DNA of 64,000 nucleotides from Pteria penguin (lineage: Eukaryota > Mollusca > Bivalvia > Pterioida > Pteriidae), in NCBI GenBank assembly GCA_035048485.1, contig CM068583.1, positions 44,801,790-44,865,789 on the forward strand, in the 5' to 3' direction. Position 1 is the first letter of the stretch. Each line of letters starts with the position of its first letter. The position numbers were made by a program, and so were the translations under genes. Below, piece after piece: positions 1 through 15,200 of the stretch. The notes beneath the pieces were generated by a model. That model saw only the letters and a program-made list of their open reading frames with translations. It ran no database searches and had not been told where the DNA came from.

Positions 1-74
1 AGACAAATGCAAAAAAGTAATAGGCAACAAAACAGAGTGAACTAAATGCATTCAATTCATAAGATAATAATTAC

Positions 75-257
75 TTCTGCAGAAATCCTCTCCTGTACTT
101 GATTTTCCATAGAGTTTCTGATCTGCTCCACACTAAATTCATGTGTATCCTCCCATTCAGCTCTGGCCAATTCAATAGCCTCTTTGATGTCTGCTGACTT
201 TTGAGTTTCCATTGCTGAACGCCAATTCTCTCTTTCTGTCTTTAAGCGAGCTTCAAC
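75..257 (-). CDS. CEP152: CEP152 coding exon 21 (last in window)
   Basis: 183 bases, residues 1201-1261. VEARLKTERENWRSAMETQ and ELARAEWEDTHEFSVEQI continue the Trp-spaced helical region. Human has a comparable ELAKARSEWNKEKQEEI. Acceptor TACAG, donor GAA|gtaatt, so at least one further exon lies beyond the window. Confidence 0.86.
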
Positions 258-3200
258 CTGTACAAATATTCATAAACTATATTTAAATCTATACTCATTT
301 ATCTTGGTATCTTTTTGTCAAGACACATGCTTGAACCTCCAACCCTCCCTATCTAAAAAACAAAGAAAAGACAAGGTGTCTTTGTGAAACACGAATACCC
401 CGGTGACAACAAAGTCCAAATAAGGCAAAGTTTAAAATGTAGGTCAAAAGTTACAGTCAAAGTCGCAAGGTCAATGACCTTGGTGTAATTTGAAAGGCTT
501 TATTAGTAGAGTATGCATGCCTAATATGAAATCAAATGAATAAACAGTTCTGGGGACATAAAAATATAGTGTTTTTGTACACATTCTACAAAAAAAAAAA
601 ATAATAATAATAATGATGTGTATAAGTGTGAGTTTTCTTTAAGATTATCAAGAGTTGTCAGAATGCAACATAGCTCACCCACAGGACATTCTCAGAGGGC
701 AAGCTTGTATTTTAAATCTTTACCTAATTGAATGTCAAGTCAAAATTAAAGGTAGAAAGTTAAAAAGAGGAAAGCTTTGGTCATAAGGAATCTAAATGTG
801 AAATCCCTGTCTCTAATATTTCAAAAGATATAGCCTAGGTTAAAGTTTTTAAAAAATAGGTCAAAGTCCAAGGTCAAGGTTACATGGTCAAATGTCACTC
901 ACAGTATCAAATGAAAGCTCTTGTCATGAAGAACCTATGTGTGAAGTATCAAAGTTTTGCCACTGACAAAAGAGGTTCAAAAGATGTAGCCTATGTTAAA
1001 GTTTTTTTGTGCATTGCATACAAATTTAGACCTTTGCATCGGACCCACCCAAAGCAGTGAGGGATCTTTTACGTGCCTCGCCTACCTTGACACAGGACCT
1101 CGGTTTTTACTGTCTCATCCAAAAGACAGAACACCAGTGCGCCCAGGGCAGGAGTCGAACCCGGGACCTCTCAATCACAAGCCGAGCACCTTATCCACTA
1201 GGCCACACCGGTTTTTTTTTTTAGCATGAAGGTCACTTTCAAGATCAAATGGTCATTGACCTTGGTGTCATTTCAAAGGGCTTCATTAGTTGAGTATATA
1301 TTTCAAATATGAAGTCTTTATCTCTCATGTTTCAAAAGTTATGGCCAAGGTTAAAGTTGACAACAAACAAACAGACCAACAGACAGGACAAAAACAATAT
1401 GCCCCCTATCTATCGATTCGGGGGCATAAAAATGTACTCAGCGACAGTATAGATTTAATGCAATGCTAATAAAAGTCTAAGTTGAACCACTGGTTAGCTT
1501 AACTCATGTTAACTAAGGTTAAAGTTTTGAACAAATGAGCCTGCAACTATAAAACATACCTCTGTTTCTATTCCTTCAAGTAGCTGTAACTCTAGATTCT
1601 TCTCCCATTCTGACTGAGCTTCCTCTAACTTCTGCTTGATTTCTGCATCTTTCTCAGCATTCCATTTTTCCTAAGAAAATAAGAATTTTCATATTTATAA
1701 AATGATATCAGTATGTAGTACACAAACATGTTCAACTCAGGACAAAGGTTTTTTCTCTCATAACATATTAAAGATATCTTGATTTTCATTCTTTTTCTTT
1801 CATCAACAAAAATACCTAAATACACTATTTGAAAATGACAAAAGAATATCTCTTTCTGTCCATAATATATGTCCAAGGTTAAAGTTTTATAATACTAGGT
1901 CAAGGTCACAAGGTGAAAATTTTGGTACCCCAATGAAAGGTCTTGGCACAAGGAATACACATGTGAAATATTAAAGCCCTTTCTCTAATGGTCCCAAAGT
2001 GATGTTCAAGTCAATGTTCAAGGTCAAAACATACAAAAAATTTGATATGTAATAAAAGGTCTTGTCACAAGGAACACACACATGAAATACTTAAGTCCTA
2101 ACATTTACCGTCCCTAAGGTAAGAACAAGATTAAAAGTTTTTCAAAAGTAGGTCAAGCTTCAAAGTCAAGGTCACAAAGTCCAAAATTTTGGCATCCAAT
2201 GAAAGGTCTTGGCACAAGAAATACACATGTGAAATATTAAAGCACTGTATCTAATACTGCTAATGTTATGATCCTGGTTAAAGTTTTTGTCTATGGACAC
2301 TGACAACGCCGCGGATGACAATGAGGCCAGGGGTATGACAATAGTTCTCAGGACATTCATCCCAGCAAGCTAAAAAGAAGTCTTATGCAAAATAAATATC
2401 ACCACGCACTTCACATAAATTTACCAAAAAACAATGCCTTAGAGTTATCAAAGAGTGTTCCGTTACTGAGTATTTCTCAAAGATATGAAGGCATTGTCCT
2501 ATGAGGGGGCAGGTTGACCAGTGGTATTGTACTGGATTTCTTATCTGATGACCCAGAAGCTCTGAAACCAGCTGTCAGTTTGGATTTTTCCAGGGTTATT
2601 TATTGTCTTCTGTCTCCTTATATATTGTCTGGATGCAACAATATAAACCTTACATTGGCAAGTAATAGAACGCTCATTACGTAAATAGATTATCTAAGAT
2701 ATGAGAAAGAAGTGGTCGGTATGAAGTTATAAATTAAACAAAAACTTTGCAATGAAGGATTTCTTACTTTATTTTCTTGTATTTTCTGCAGAATTTCAAT
2801 CTCCTTTAATTCTTCCCACTCTTTTTTCTCCTTTTCTACAGCTGAGTACACTTCAACCTCTAGCTTCTGTTGCCATTTTACACGTTCCTTCTGGACAGCT
2901 GCCTCTATGTCTTGGTCCATCCTGAAATGTTTAATGCCGAGTGAAAAGTTTTTGATATTCCAACAAGCCAATATCTATACTAAAAAACAAGTGATTATGC
3001 ATTAGCTATTTTAAAACAATAATTTTGTGAAAAACTGAAACTCCAGATAACTGCCAATGTTAAAGGTTTGAAAAGTAAGTTAAAGATCGAAATCAAGATA
3101 AAAGATTTTGGTATGCGCAAATGGTATTGTTACAAGGAATACACTTGAAATATAAAAGCCTTTTATCTTATTGTTCACAAGTACCGGTAATGTTAATATT

Positions 3201-6200
3201 TAAAGTTGTTTCTCTCACACTGACTGACAAAAAACTATATGTCCCTAAATTTCTGATTCCGGGGACACAAAAATTTAATATCTCCATGCAAATTCAACCT
3301 GCGCAGTCATGTTATAAAAAATGAAAGGACTTGAAAGTCCTCAAGGTCAGAATTGCATGGTCAAGTACATCAAAGGTAATAAAGTCGTGATCCACCAAGA
3401 GATCACACACCAAGCGTGTAATGTTTAGGATCAGTATTGACAAAAACAAGGTCTGTGCACAGGTGCTCGTTTTCATATAAACAACGGCTCCACCCTGTAC
3501 GTCTCCGTCTCGTACTATATAGTTATCTCATTCTCTCTTATCACTTTTGATCTTGACAGTAGTATGAAATTAGCAATCTGGACAGTCTCCCGTTGTACAT
3601 GTACATTTGGGGAAAACCACGTCTACACATGTAGATCTATAAATAACTGGCTATTTTTAGTAGCATTACACATCAACAACTACCAAGACGTTTGTTTATC
3701 GTTGTGATGAGAAGATTGTAGAGTACTTTGAATTCCACTGCTATAAAAAGAAGCGATATTCTCAAGTTTTTTAATTATGATACAACGGATACTAGTACGG
3801 ACTAGTAGTGTACTTCTTAAATTACGGCACAGCTACACAATAATGTCAATGGTACTTTTTCATGACTTTCCATTGGAAAGACTGCATGTCCTCCAGCGCA
3901 TGAATATAACTCGTCTAAATTGATGGAATAACGGCACATCTATTTTTTCATCTGATCAAACTTATCTTGTATTGACTCGTACAATATGAATTATAAGTAC
4001 TAAAAGTAAATCTAATCACGCTTTTTCTAAATATCGACGCACTATTTATACACAAGGAGGTATTTTCTGCGTTCCACGCGTTCACCACAGCATTCTGTAA
4101 CGACTAGGGTCTGGAATTGCTACGCAATTCCAACCAACAACGTTCACAACTATCTGAACAAGAAACCCATGGTGTTTATCAATCACCTTAGTCTAAAGCT
4201 ACTGTTATTCAAGAAGTTAGAGTTAATATTTTGACCTGCCCAAAAAACAAAACCCTATTCAGGGAGCCAAAAATTAAAGAGTTTTGGTAAAAAGTTGAAT
4301 GCTCTCCTTAATCATGTACTAAATTTTCTTGAAAATGCATGACTCAAATATGTACTACCAGACAACAAAAGGCCTTGGGAATTATCACATACAGAGATAA
4401 TCAACTGAGCAGTATTGTCTTAATAATGACCAAGTCATAATTTTTCTAATAAAGTCTGGGTCAACACCTTTTAAATGAACTTCTTAAATGAGCTGTCAAA
4501 ATGTTAGTATCGTAAACCAGTATATTTCTACTAAGGAAGACATTATTATCAAAATGTTAAGCTCTACCTGGCACTTTTTTGGGTCTTACCTGACCTCAGT
4601 CTTCTGACTCGATCAGATCAGACCACCTTTTGTGCTTGGTAATTCAACATAATGACCTCATCAGAGCACTTAACCATACATCACTACATGGCTATCTCTG
4701 CCTATTCTCTGAAGGAGAACCCCTACCTTGAAATCTTGACTTTCATAGTTTTTCTAACCATGTGTTCAGTTTATCAAAACTGAACTTTCTCCCTGGGGGT
4801 CATGAATTTTACAATCTGGATAGAAAGCGTTGTGCTTAGTATAACTATACATACATGTATTATGTAGTTTTTCTCCCAGATGTGCAGGAATAAAAAAAGA
4901 GCATTTTTTTTAAAATGGGCTTTTTCTAGCAGCATGAAATTCACACTTTATATTCCACTTAATATCCTTATGCTGATTAAAACCATATCTTTATTCCGCT
5001 TCTCCATTTGTCCCATTGCAGATAAAGATCTGACGAAACTCTGTAAAGGATCATGTTCTAGTGAACTCTGATTTTCAGTCAATCAGTGAATCGGCTACAA
5101 ATCCCGAGGAATGAAGTTAACATCCCCAAGGCGCGTGACCCACAATGTAGTTTTTTAACATATTGTGTCACTTGCACGTGCCTAGCCAAGTCATTGATTG
5201 GCTATGGGAAATAACGGTTTTGGTGACTGAAACGTCATTAAAGTTTACCAGAACATGACCAATTGCGGGGTTTCTTCAGATCTTTATCCGCAATGGGACA
5301 AACAGAGAAACGGAATAAAGATATGGTTTTAATCAGATTGTATCCTTATGATGTATCAAATAAAACTAAGAAACAATTGGCCATGTAGTTTTCAAGAAGA
5401 TAGAATTGTTTGATAGTTAGTACATGACAAATTATGCACAATTGTTGTATAGGGACCAATTGCACTAGGGCCCTTAAAACTCAGATGATCTAATAAATGT
5501 TAAACAAGAATCAGAATACTAATTTACAAGTGTTTAAAGTGGATAATGTTTATCTAAGCTCTTTTTCGTTTTCTATGGTTGTTTTTTATTTACATCAAAT
5601 CCTGTGAAAATGTAGCACCACTAGAAAAGCACACTAAATATTCTGACCTACTGCCTAGCACCCCTACCATGAACAGCTAGCTATCTTTTAAATCATAAAT
5701 ACTTTCTGCTTTTCTTTTTTTATTTTTTTTTTTTTGGTTTTTGTTTTTGTATAGAGCACTGTCCATGCATTCAAGCTAACCTGGAACTTATATTCAATCT
5801 TTCAGCTTCTAAAGTTTTCTTGATGTCTTCTTCTTTTGTCTTGTCCCAAATGACCTTTTCTGCTTTAATCCTCTCTTTAAATTTAACTTCAGACTGCTTC
5901 TGCCAAGTCTCCTTTTCTTCACTTAATCTATTTTCAATCTCTACAGTAAAAGCTTGTTGTCTTTGCTTAAACCAGTCCTTTTTAGCTATAATTAAGATAG
6001 ATAAAAACATACACTCTAGAGTACTGATATACACTTTGGAAATTTCAAATCTTATTAATATTTGATGTATAGTTATTTCAGTGGGATTTAAATTCTAGAA
6101 GAATCAGTGTCATTTCTGTTCACATCATAATTACATTAATAAATCGGTAAAGAAACAGATCAGACTACTTCCTGACTACATAATATACTATAACCCTATA

Positions 6201-9200
6201 CTTTCTACATTTTGTACTAAAATTGGCTTGACTAAGTACTCATACAGTATGCTGTTTGATGTTTGCTGGTTTGTTTCTACTTGAAACAAAGTAATATTTA
6301 CATATTTTATCTTAATTACAACAAATTTGATTTTTCAAATGGATGTAAAATAAAAATTACTCACCTTCCTCAACTTTATTATCTACTTCAGTTTCTAATG
6401 CAATTTCTAATTTAGACTTCCACTCTGATTCGGTCAGCTTTACTGCATTGTCTACAGCTGCTTGCTTTGATGCTCTTTGTTCTTCAAACCATTCTACTTT
6501 GGACATAGCAATCTAAATAAAAGTTAATTGTATTTCAGATACATTTTAAAATACTTTAAATTTTCATGTAAAATCACCTTTGATTCTTACATGGATATGA
6601 TACAGTTTAAATCAAAAACATCATTGTCTAATGTATGATTTATTTTGGTATATGTATGATTTATTATGGTATGTGTATGATTTATTTTGGTATATGTATG
6701 ATTTATTTTGGTATATGTATGATTTATTTTGATATGTGTATGATCTATTTTGGTATGTCCCATATTATACATCATTACATGCATTTCTTTACATTTTGTG
6801 GCAATCAATATCCTACATTTTGCAGTAATTACAACAGTATATCTATACTTTACCTGCTAATGATGACATGGTGGTCAATCAGAAAAGAAATACTTGTATC
6901 CTCTACACTAAACTATCATGCTATATCCCACAATATAAGTAATAGCTTAATCACAGAATACTTTGTCACACCTATACCAAATATTTTACAGACTTAACCT
7001 GCAGCAAGACTTCACATGACAACCAAGAACACAGAGATTTTGTTAAATTAAAGGTGATAATTGCCAACTAAGACAATACCAGTCTGTAAATCTCCTAATA
7101 AATCAATGAAGATAAATTATAGACCACATGTAGATGTATTTAACTTTATCAGTAAGGACTAAGTTATTTGAAATTCAATCTTTCATCAGATACCCTATTT
7201 AAGCTGTGTTCAGACATCTCCTGACACTTTGAGATAGTGCCTTGGAATGCCTTGTTAGGTGATATATACAATACTAGCATTAAGCTATATTACTAGAGTA
7301 TTAATGGTATATTGGTATTGCATTGTTAATCAATTTTTCATTTAAATTCAATACACAAATGTAGGTCATTGTTGTGTGATAAACAGCTTAATGGTGTAAG
7401 GATGGCTAGACATGCTATAACTTAAACATGATAAATATATACCAACTTGAGAAGAATTAATCTACTTGAAGGACAATTTAAAGGTACCAGTATAAACCAA
7501 AGACCTACTGGTCAGTAGTAAGACCCAAAGAAAAAGATCAAATGAATATTTATATAAAGACAAAAAGAGCACAAAATACACAACATATTGTGAATAATAA
7601 ACTTTTCCATAACTTAATGTGGCTAGAGTGTTGTTGTAATAGATTTTACTGACAACAAACACACCATATAGGCTGTTCATTTCTGACTACAATAACTGAT
7701 TAATATCAGTGGTATTTAAATCCAATTTAGTGAAGAATTTAGTGTATTGCATTACATTTAAGATGCCCAATAAGCATGGCAGATCCAATGAATAGGATGG
7801 AGTCAGATTACAACACTTGGTGTACTGGGTAGAACAAACACAATAACTTGTTATTCTCCTAGCAGGCTAGAATATTACATGGACTGCTCATGCTTATCTA
7901 TGTATCAATCATATAATACAGAAATGAATACATATTACTTTGTAACTTATGGGTGACATTCTACTCTAAAGATTTCAAAGCAAAGAAAAGGATATTTTGA
8001 GAAATAAAAGTTTTAATAGACAGTTTGACATAAGTAATATGAGTAATATTTGGAGAAAACAAATTTCTGAATTGTATGAAAAAAAAACATGAGAAATAAT
8101 CCCTATGTAGCAAAACATGCCTGCCCCTTAATTTCTGGAGAGTAAGTTTCTACAAAGTACTTAAATGCAATAATACTCATAAATATATAAACCATAGGTG
8201 TCATTCTCTTGTCAAAAGGAACATATGTACCAAAATTGACAATATCCTAGCCAAAGGGTTCTGTCTGTAGATTGTTGACAAGGTTAGTTTATCAACAATG
8301 TTGAGTGTGTGACCTTAATAAAATGGACCTCCTCTTTCTCAATTGATATATGTACTAAGTTTGATATTTTTCCAAGCTTGTATCTTGTTTTCAAGGTTTA
8401 TCAACAATATTTTACATGTGACTTTGATATTTGACCCTTGACCTTAAAAAGTAATAAACATCATGCTCTCTGTATCAGTAATACGAGTATGACTTTTGAC
8501 AATCCTACTCAAAACAATGTACCTGGTAGTATGTATCATGTTAAAATGATGTTTACAAGCTTTACCAACAATTATTATGGTGACTTTGACCTTTGACCCT
8601 GAAGAACTCTAGATGTCATCCTCCTGTCATAAGCACTATATGTATTAAGTTTGATGGTACTATATATATTAAGTTTGATGGCACTAGCCCAAGTGGTTCT
8701 GCCTATATCTTGTTTATAAGCCATATCATTAATGTTTAGTGATGGACCTTGAATTTTCACCCTGACCTTGAAAACTAATAAGCATCATCAGGTCTGATGG
8801 TCCTAGTCCAAGTTATAAGTCTGTATCTTATTTGCAAGGTCTTTGGGCAGACAGATGCACAGATGAACACACCAACAGAAGACAAAAGCACCATCCCATA
8901 CCATAATTAATATGTCTGTTTACGATGGACATACAAAAACATAAAGAATAATATGTTTACACATTTTCAAATTTATGTTCAATGCTTCAGGCACATGAGG
9001 GGCAGGCTTGGTGTAGTGGTTAAGTGCTTGGCTTGCGGCGCCGACGATCCGGGTTCGATTTCTGGGTTGTGCCACTATGTTTAAGAGGTTGGTAACCTCC
9101 TGCTTCCATGTCGCGATATAAATGAAATATTGTTGAAAGCGAAGTAAAACACCAACCAACCAACCAACTCAGGCACACGCTGTCACCATATACATGAAAT

Positions 9201-12200
9201 AATAGTGTAGTGATGAAAATAATCATCAATATCAACCAATCATCCTATCACATCACATGTATTCACTACAGAATGTTTGACTTCATGTAATTTCAAACTT
9301 TTTGTAACTAAATACTTTGAATGCTGCAATAAAATTTAACAACAAAAACATAGCATATAGTCTAACCCAAATTTCAAAGATAGTGTAATCAAAGATTACC
9401 ATGCTTACATCGATATACTTTCTCCAATACACAATGTATTGAATTACCCCGAACTTTATAACTGAGTAACTCATCAAAAAATGCAGGTCACATACATCAT
9501 CTGATGCATGCGCATAAGTCAGCATCCACGATGAACCTATGGTGCTAGTTTGGTAACTGTATCACCTATACTTTCTTCAATACTGAATTACCCCAAAGTA
9601 CTAAACCAAGTCATTCAAGGAGAAAATATAACCCATATGCATCATCTCATGCATGTGCATAAATCAGCATCCCAAGATATGGTGCAATTTTGATACCTGT
9701 AGCACCTATACTATCTCCAATACTGAGTTACCCCAACTACTTAACTGGGCACGGACAGGAACACAGACACCAGGGATATATCATAAGCTCCTCCCAACTT
9801 TGTTGGATTAAAAGAGGAGCAAGCTTGGTGTAGTGGCAAGGCTCTTGGCTTGCAGCACCAATGTGTTAGGTTCCATTACCAGAGTGTACCACTATGTTCG
9901 AGAAGTTGATTACCTTTTGCTTCCATGTCGCGTTGAAAGCAACGTAAAACACCAATCAACCAACCTCAAAACTACATATTACCAACATTTGGTTATGCAA
10001 CCTATTTGAACATTACAAACAACTTCACGTGTGATATGAAGTGTATCCTCACTGAATGTATAACATGTATGTAAAATTATGTTTATTCAATTTAAATGTT
10101 TTTGTGAAACTTGAGGTGAGAAAATTTCAAATAAGGATTGCAAAAATCAGGACTATTTTACATTAACTCATTACCATGCTTTCACTTAAATATGTGTAAA
10201 TTTATGCCGATACATGATAACAAATGAAATGCATACCAGGTTTTTTTAATATTTATTTCTAAATTCTGAAAAATGTGACGAGTCTGTAAACAAGGCACTG
10301 ACATATATGAGGGTATGATACCAATTATAATTTGTGCACTTGTTTTGTTGTGGGATTGAATAGCTATTTTATTGATATAATTATTATGAAATGTATATCA
10401 TTTCAATATGATGTCTGTAAACCTGGATGTAAGAATATTTAATAAATCAAATGTCTTAACTTAACTAAATAGAGTATTTACCAATCATTTTATTTTACAT
10501 GGATATAGATTACTGTTATTTGAACTGTAACTGAAGTTGAAACCTGGTTGACTGAATGTGTATGACACTGGCATTGGTTTAGCATTTGTTTTACATGTGT
10601 TGGGGAGGTAATGAACCAGAATTCATGTCCTGATAAAGAACCTTACATCCTGACATCCACTTTGAAGAATAAAAACCCAGTTAACATTAATCAAAAGCTC
10701 AGTGGTGACTAGCATTATACTAACTCAGTCCTGACATCCATTCCGAAAAATAATAACCCAGTTAACGTTAATCAAAAGCTAAGTGGTAACTAGCATTTTA
10801 CTAACTTGGTCCTGACATCCATTCCGAAGAAAAATAACCCAGTTAATGTTAATCAAAAGCTAAGTGGTGACTAGCATTATACTAACTCAGTCCTGACATG
10901 TATTCTGAAGAATAATAACCCAGTCAATGTTAATCAAAAGCTCAGTGGTGACTAGCTTTATACTAACTCATACTGATTCCTCCACCAATTATTCATAGTA
11001 TTAAGGGTTTGGATTTCAACTAACAGAAATCAGTGAAAATTTTGTTACAACAAACATGCACATTGCATAACATGTTTTATACCTACCTTATTTTCAAGCA
11101 GTTTTTTATTTTCCTCTTCCATTTCTTTCTTCACTTCCTCTCTGGTCATTATCCTGGTTTTTTCTTGTTCTGCTAACATTTCCTTCTTTAATTTCTCAAC
11201 TTCTTCAGTTTTCTCTTTTTCATAGGAATCTCTCAACTATGTAAGAAACAATATTACAATTCAGTTTATTCTTAAATGCAAAATATGAAGGCAAGTGGTA
11301 CCATTTGAGCCCAGCACTCATTTGAACAAATACAGTGTTTAGTCCTGTATTATATCATTTAGAATTTTCATTAAAACTTATTTGAACAGGTGAATCATAA
11401 CATTGAGGCATGTTATATTTACTTCATAGAAGTACATATACTTAAGATTGGAGGAATTTCAAACTGGTGATATGCCTCAATACTCATCATTTCAAGTGGC
11501 AGAGTTTCACAAGATACCGGTCATAACTGAAAGTCTGATATCAGCATTAAAGTTGTATACCCTACAATTCGGTATAATTTCAAAAATTAGGGAATGTAAA
11601 ACAAAAAATGTATTTTTCTCGTATGGCTGAAGTTATTAACTTTGTGTTAATAACATTTTTTGTTGCTTCAAACCCTCTGAGATATCAAAATAAAAAGAAA
11701 ATACTTCGTAAATAAAGTGGGTATTCCATAAATTCAACCATAACCTGACTTTGCACATGCGCAGTTTAATCAAACAAATACGATGAAGGGAGACTCCAAA
11801 AGAAAACGATTTCAGTAAATACTAACTTTAGCAGACTTGAATGCAGATTTTTAAAGATACTCGTCAAGTTTATTTACCCTGCCCTCCATCAGTGTCCATG
11901 ATGCGGCGGCTTCCGAATTCGATCACGTGATAAGTTGGTTGTAAACATTCTGTTTACAAACATCATGTTTTAGACAGCCATATCACACCTAATACGATGA
12001 ATTGATCACAACATTTGCAAGGGTCCTTTTTAATTATGTTTTAGGCTTATATATGTAATCAAAACAATTTAGAATAAATTAACCTGTAATATGCACTGTG
12101 CTAGCGAACATAGGGTATACAGCTTTAAATGTAAACAATACTTTCTACAGAATTAACAGAGAGATTAAAATACCGGTAATGGATTCAAACTTTATTATTA

Positions 12201-15200
12201 CTTTTACCTTTTGTCCATCTGGAGCAAAATTTCCAACAGACTATTTAATTGATAATTAGGTAAAAAAAATAAAAAGAAAGAAAAAAATATGTGTTTCCAC
12301 TTTCAACCTTGAAAAAAAAGGTTGGTAGGTTGGGATTTCCATTTTTATTTCTTTCCTTTTGTTGTTTCATTTTTGTTTCACCTTGTCTGTCATCAGTATC
12401 AGTATCCCATTTCACTAAGAATTACCAGTGAACCCAAAAAATTCGAAGTGTAAACTGATGACGAAAATTCATAGATAAGTTACATAAAGTACAAATTCAT
12501 AGTTGATTCTGTATATATCTGATTTACATGATCAGTTATGGCTATGTCTATGAATACTGTGCCTTTTGTTGAAATCTAGATTTAACATATCTTATAGATG
12601 TTTGAGTGAAAAGCTACATGTATTACTATTGAAAGCTTTTTTCTCACAATGATTTTTCACCTTTTAGAGTTATTGCGAGTCCAAACAACATCTTAATCCT
12701 AACAATCTTTATAATATTTCATATAGTTAAACCTACCTGTGTTATCTGTTCCTGTGTGTCATTGGACAGCTGACTTCGAAGTGATTCTTCTAAAGTATCT
12801 TTATCTGAACACACCTTAACATACAATTCCTTCACCTTGTCAACCTCCTTTAGAGCTGTGTCAAGGTCAAGTCTAAAGAGAAAATTCATAATTAAATTTC
12901 TCATAAACATTGCATTAAAACCAAATGTTTTAATTATGTAGTAGTTAAATATCTGTCAAGAGGGTGAATAGATATATGACATTTAGATGTTATAGTGGCA
13001 ATTCTGTGTCTTTGTTCATTTATTTTTATATATATTTTTTATATATTTTTCTTAAAGGTAAACTGTAATTTTTATTACCTGAGTTTACCACACTCTGCCT
13101 CATACTTGATTATTAGGTTAGACTTCTCTGTATTAAACTCTGTCATTAGATGTTGTTTCATGTGCTCTTTAGATGTTTCATGTACAGATTCACAAGCTCT
13201 CTGACATCTTCAAAATATGTGTAAAACATATGTGTAAAATATATCTTAAGTATATGAATTAACATATAATGTTATTAAACATTATTGATATCGAATGTTT
13301 AAGCTCCCCTTATACTCTATGTATTATAATTGTACAAATTATATGTAATTTCACTCCATCCTTTCTTTTACATAAACCTTAAACTTATATACTTACTACA
13401 AACATGTAAAAAGGCTTTTATTCAATAACTATGTAATGAAACTGTACCTATCAAGAGCCTCTCTCTTATCAGCATCGAAATCTTTAACCATCTGAGATAT
13501 TTGTTGATTTAATTCAGAATTTATCTCTGAAAGCTTTTCTTCATTGGCTGCTATTTCCTCTAATCGCTTTGAAAGCTCCTAAAATGATAGAAAGGTTTTC
13601 ACATCAACATTTATAAATATAAATACAATAAATACATTGTAGAAAACAATTCTACATTTTGCAGATAAAATTTAAGAAGATAAAGGTAAATGATCAATAA
13701 TAAAGTGTCTCATACATTCATACTAAGAACATAGCAATGCCACACTTGTTTTAAATTTTGTATCTTGCACAATACATATATATTAAGGTACCTCATTATC
13801 TTCCTGAAGCACTTTTTTCTCACGCTTTAAATTGTTGATATCCTTCATTAACCTTGCTTCCACAGCACTGACCTTATCCTCTGATCTTACCAATTCTTCC
13901 CATTCTTGTAACTTACTCTGAAAAAGTCAAGGTGTCCGACATACATGTGTATCATGCATTGAGGCATTTGTATCATGCCTAGTACAAATTCAAATTTCCA
14001 CCATGTTGTCAAGCATTTCAAAACACACCTTAACTTTCATTATCAAACTTGTTGACTTGCAATCTTACCTTGCATTCCTTCAAGGCTGTTTCAGTTCGTT
14101 CATATTTAGAAGACACATCTACAAGTTCCTTTTTAACATTTCGCAGGTCATCTTGTAGCTTAGCAACCTGAATTCTCTTTTCTTTGTTACTAAGAAGACA
14201 TCGTTCCAGCTCTACCTTTAGACCAGTGACCATCTCTTGTGACTTCAAAGTATCCCCATTGCTGTGTACTGTTCTAGGCCTAAGCAAGTTAAATAATGAA
14301 AGCTTTTAGCTTTCTCATTTATAACTTGAAACTTCAGCATTTTATGCATTTAAAAATATATCCTTTGGTAATTTTTAAATGAATGTAAAAAGGATAAGAA
14401 ACTTTTCAAAAATATATTATGGGATAGATATATGATCAAATAAGAATACACATTCATTACACTGTAAAGAAAGCTAAAGAAGTTTGTCATAACTTACATG
14501 CTTCTTCCAGATTCTGGCGTCTCAAAATCAAGGGTTTTCTTGATGCCGAGGGCCATCATAGAATCATCCATGCCTTCTGTCTCTCGAGTGTTGTCATGAC
14601 TAAGTACTCCAAGAGATGAGGCAGCTTCAAACATGTTCAGCTGCTCTTTCAAGTCCTTCACTTCATCCTGTCAATAACAAAAAAACAATAAAAGATTAGT
14701 TTACAGCAACATCTCCAAAATGCTTAAACTGTTAAAACTATTTTTAGATTTTATGAAATGTGAAACTTATTCTAAATAGATCATCATCTAAAAGTACACT
14801 GTTTATACATCTACATCTAAATCTGACTTTCAACACTGAGAACTGATACAAAAAGACCAACCAGTAAGAATCTCTACTTTATAATTTGAGGGGTTCCTTT
14901 ACATACTAATACTCATTATAGACATAAAGTATACCTGATAAGAAGAAATCATATCATCAGCAATCCTCTTGGAGGCTAGAGATTGCTGAAGCTGGATCTT
15001 TAATTGGCTGACCTCATGGTTAGAGGCTGTAATTAAATAACTTATTGTACATATGATAATGCGCACTACAGAATTAAGTAACAAAATCAAATCATTCTTA
15101 CTTTTCTATTGTCTTTACATAATTTTATTACATAAACAAAAAAACCAATGGCACCTTACTCAAAAACTAATAGAAAGAAACAATTACTTGCTTATTTACA

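Noticed and set aside
6587..6997. Open frames on both strands with repeated HTYTKIN or CMIYFGI
   Set aside because: The 21-bp tandem repeat is a multiple of three and leaves frames open.
9000..9080. Possible tRNA gene with A and B boxes
   Set aside because: The head joins directly to a SINE core and tail, and the same structure recurs at 9814, 25040 and 43838. No cloverleaf of functional quality was seen.
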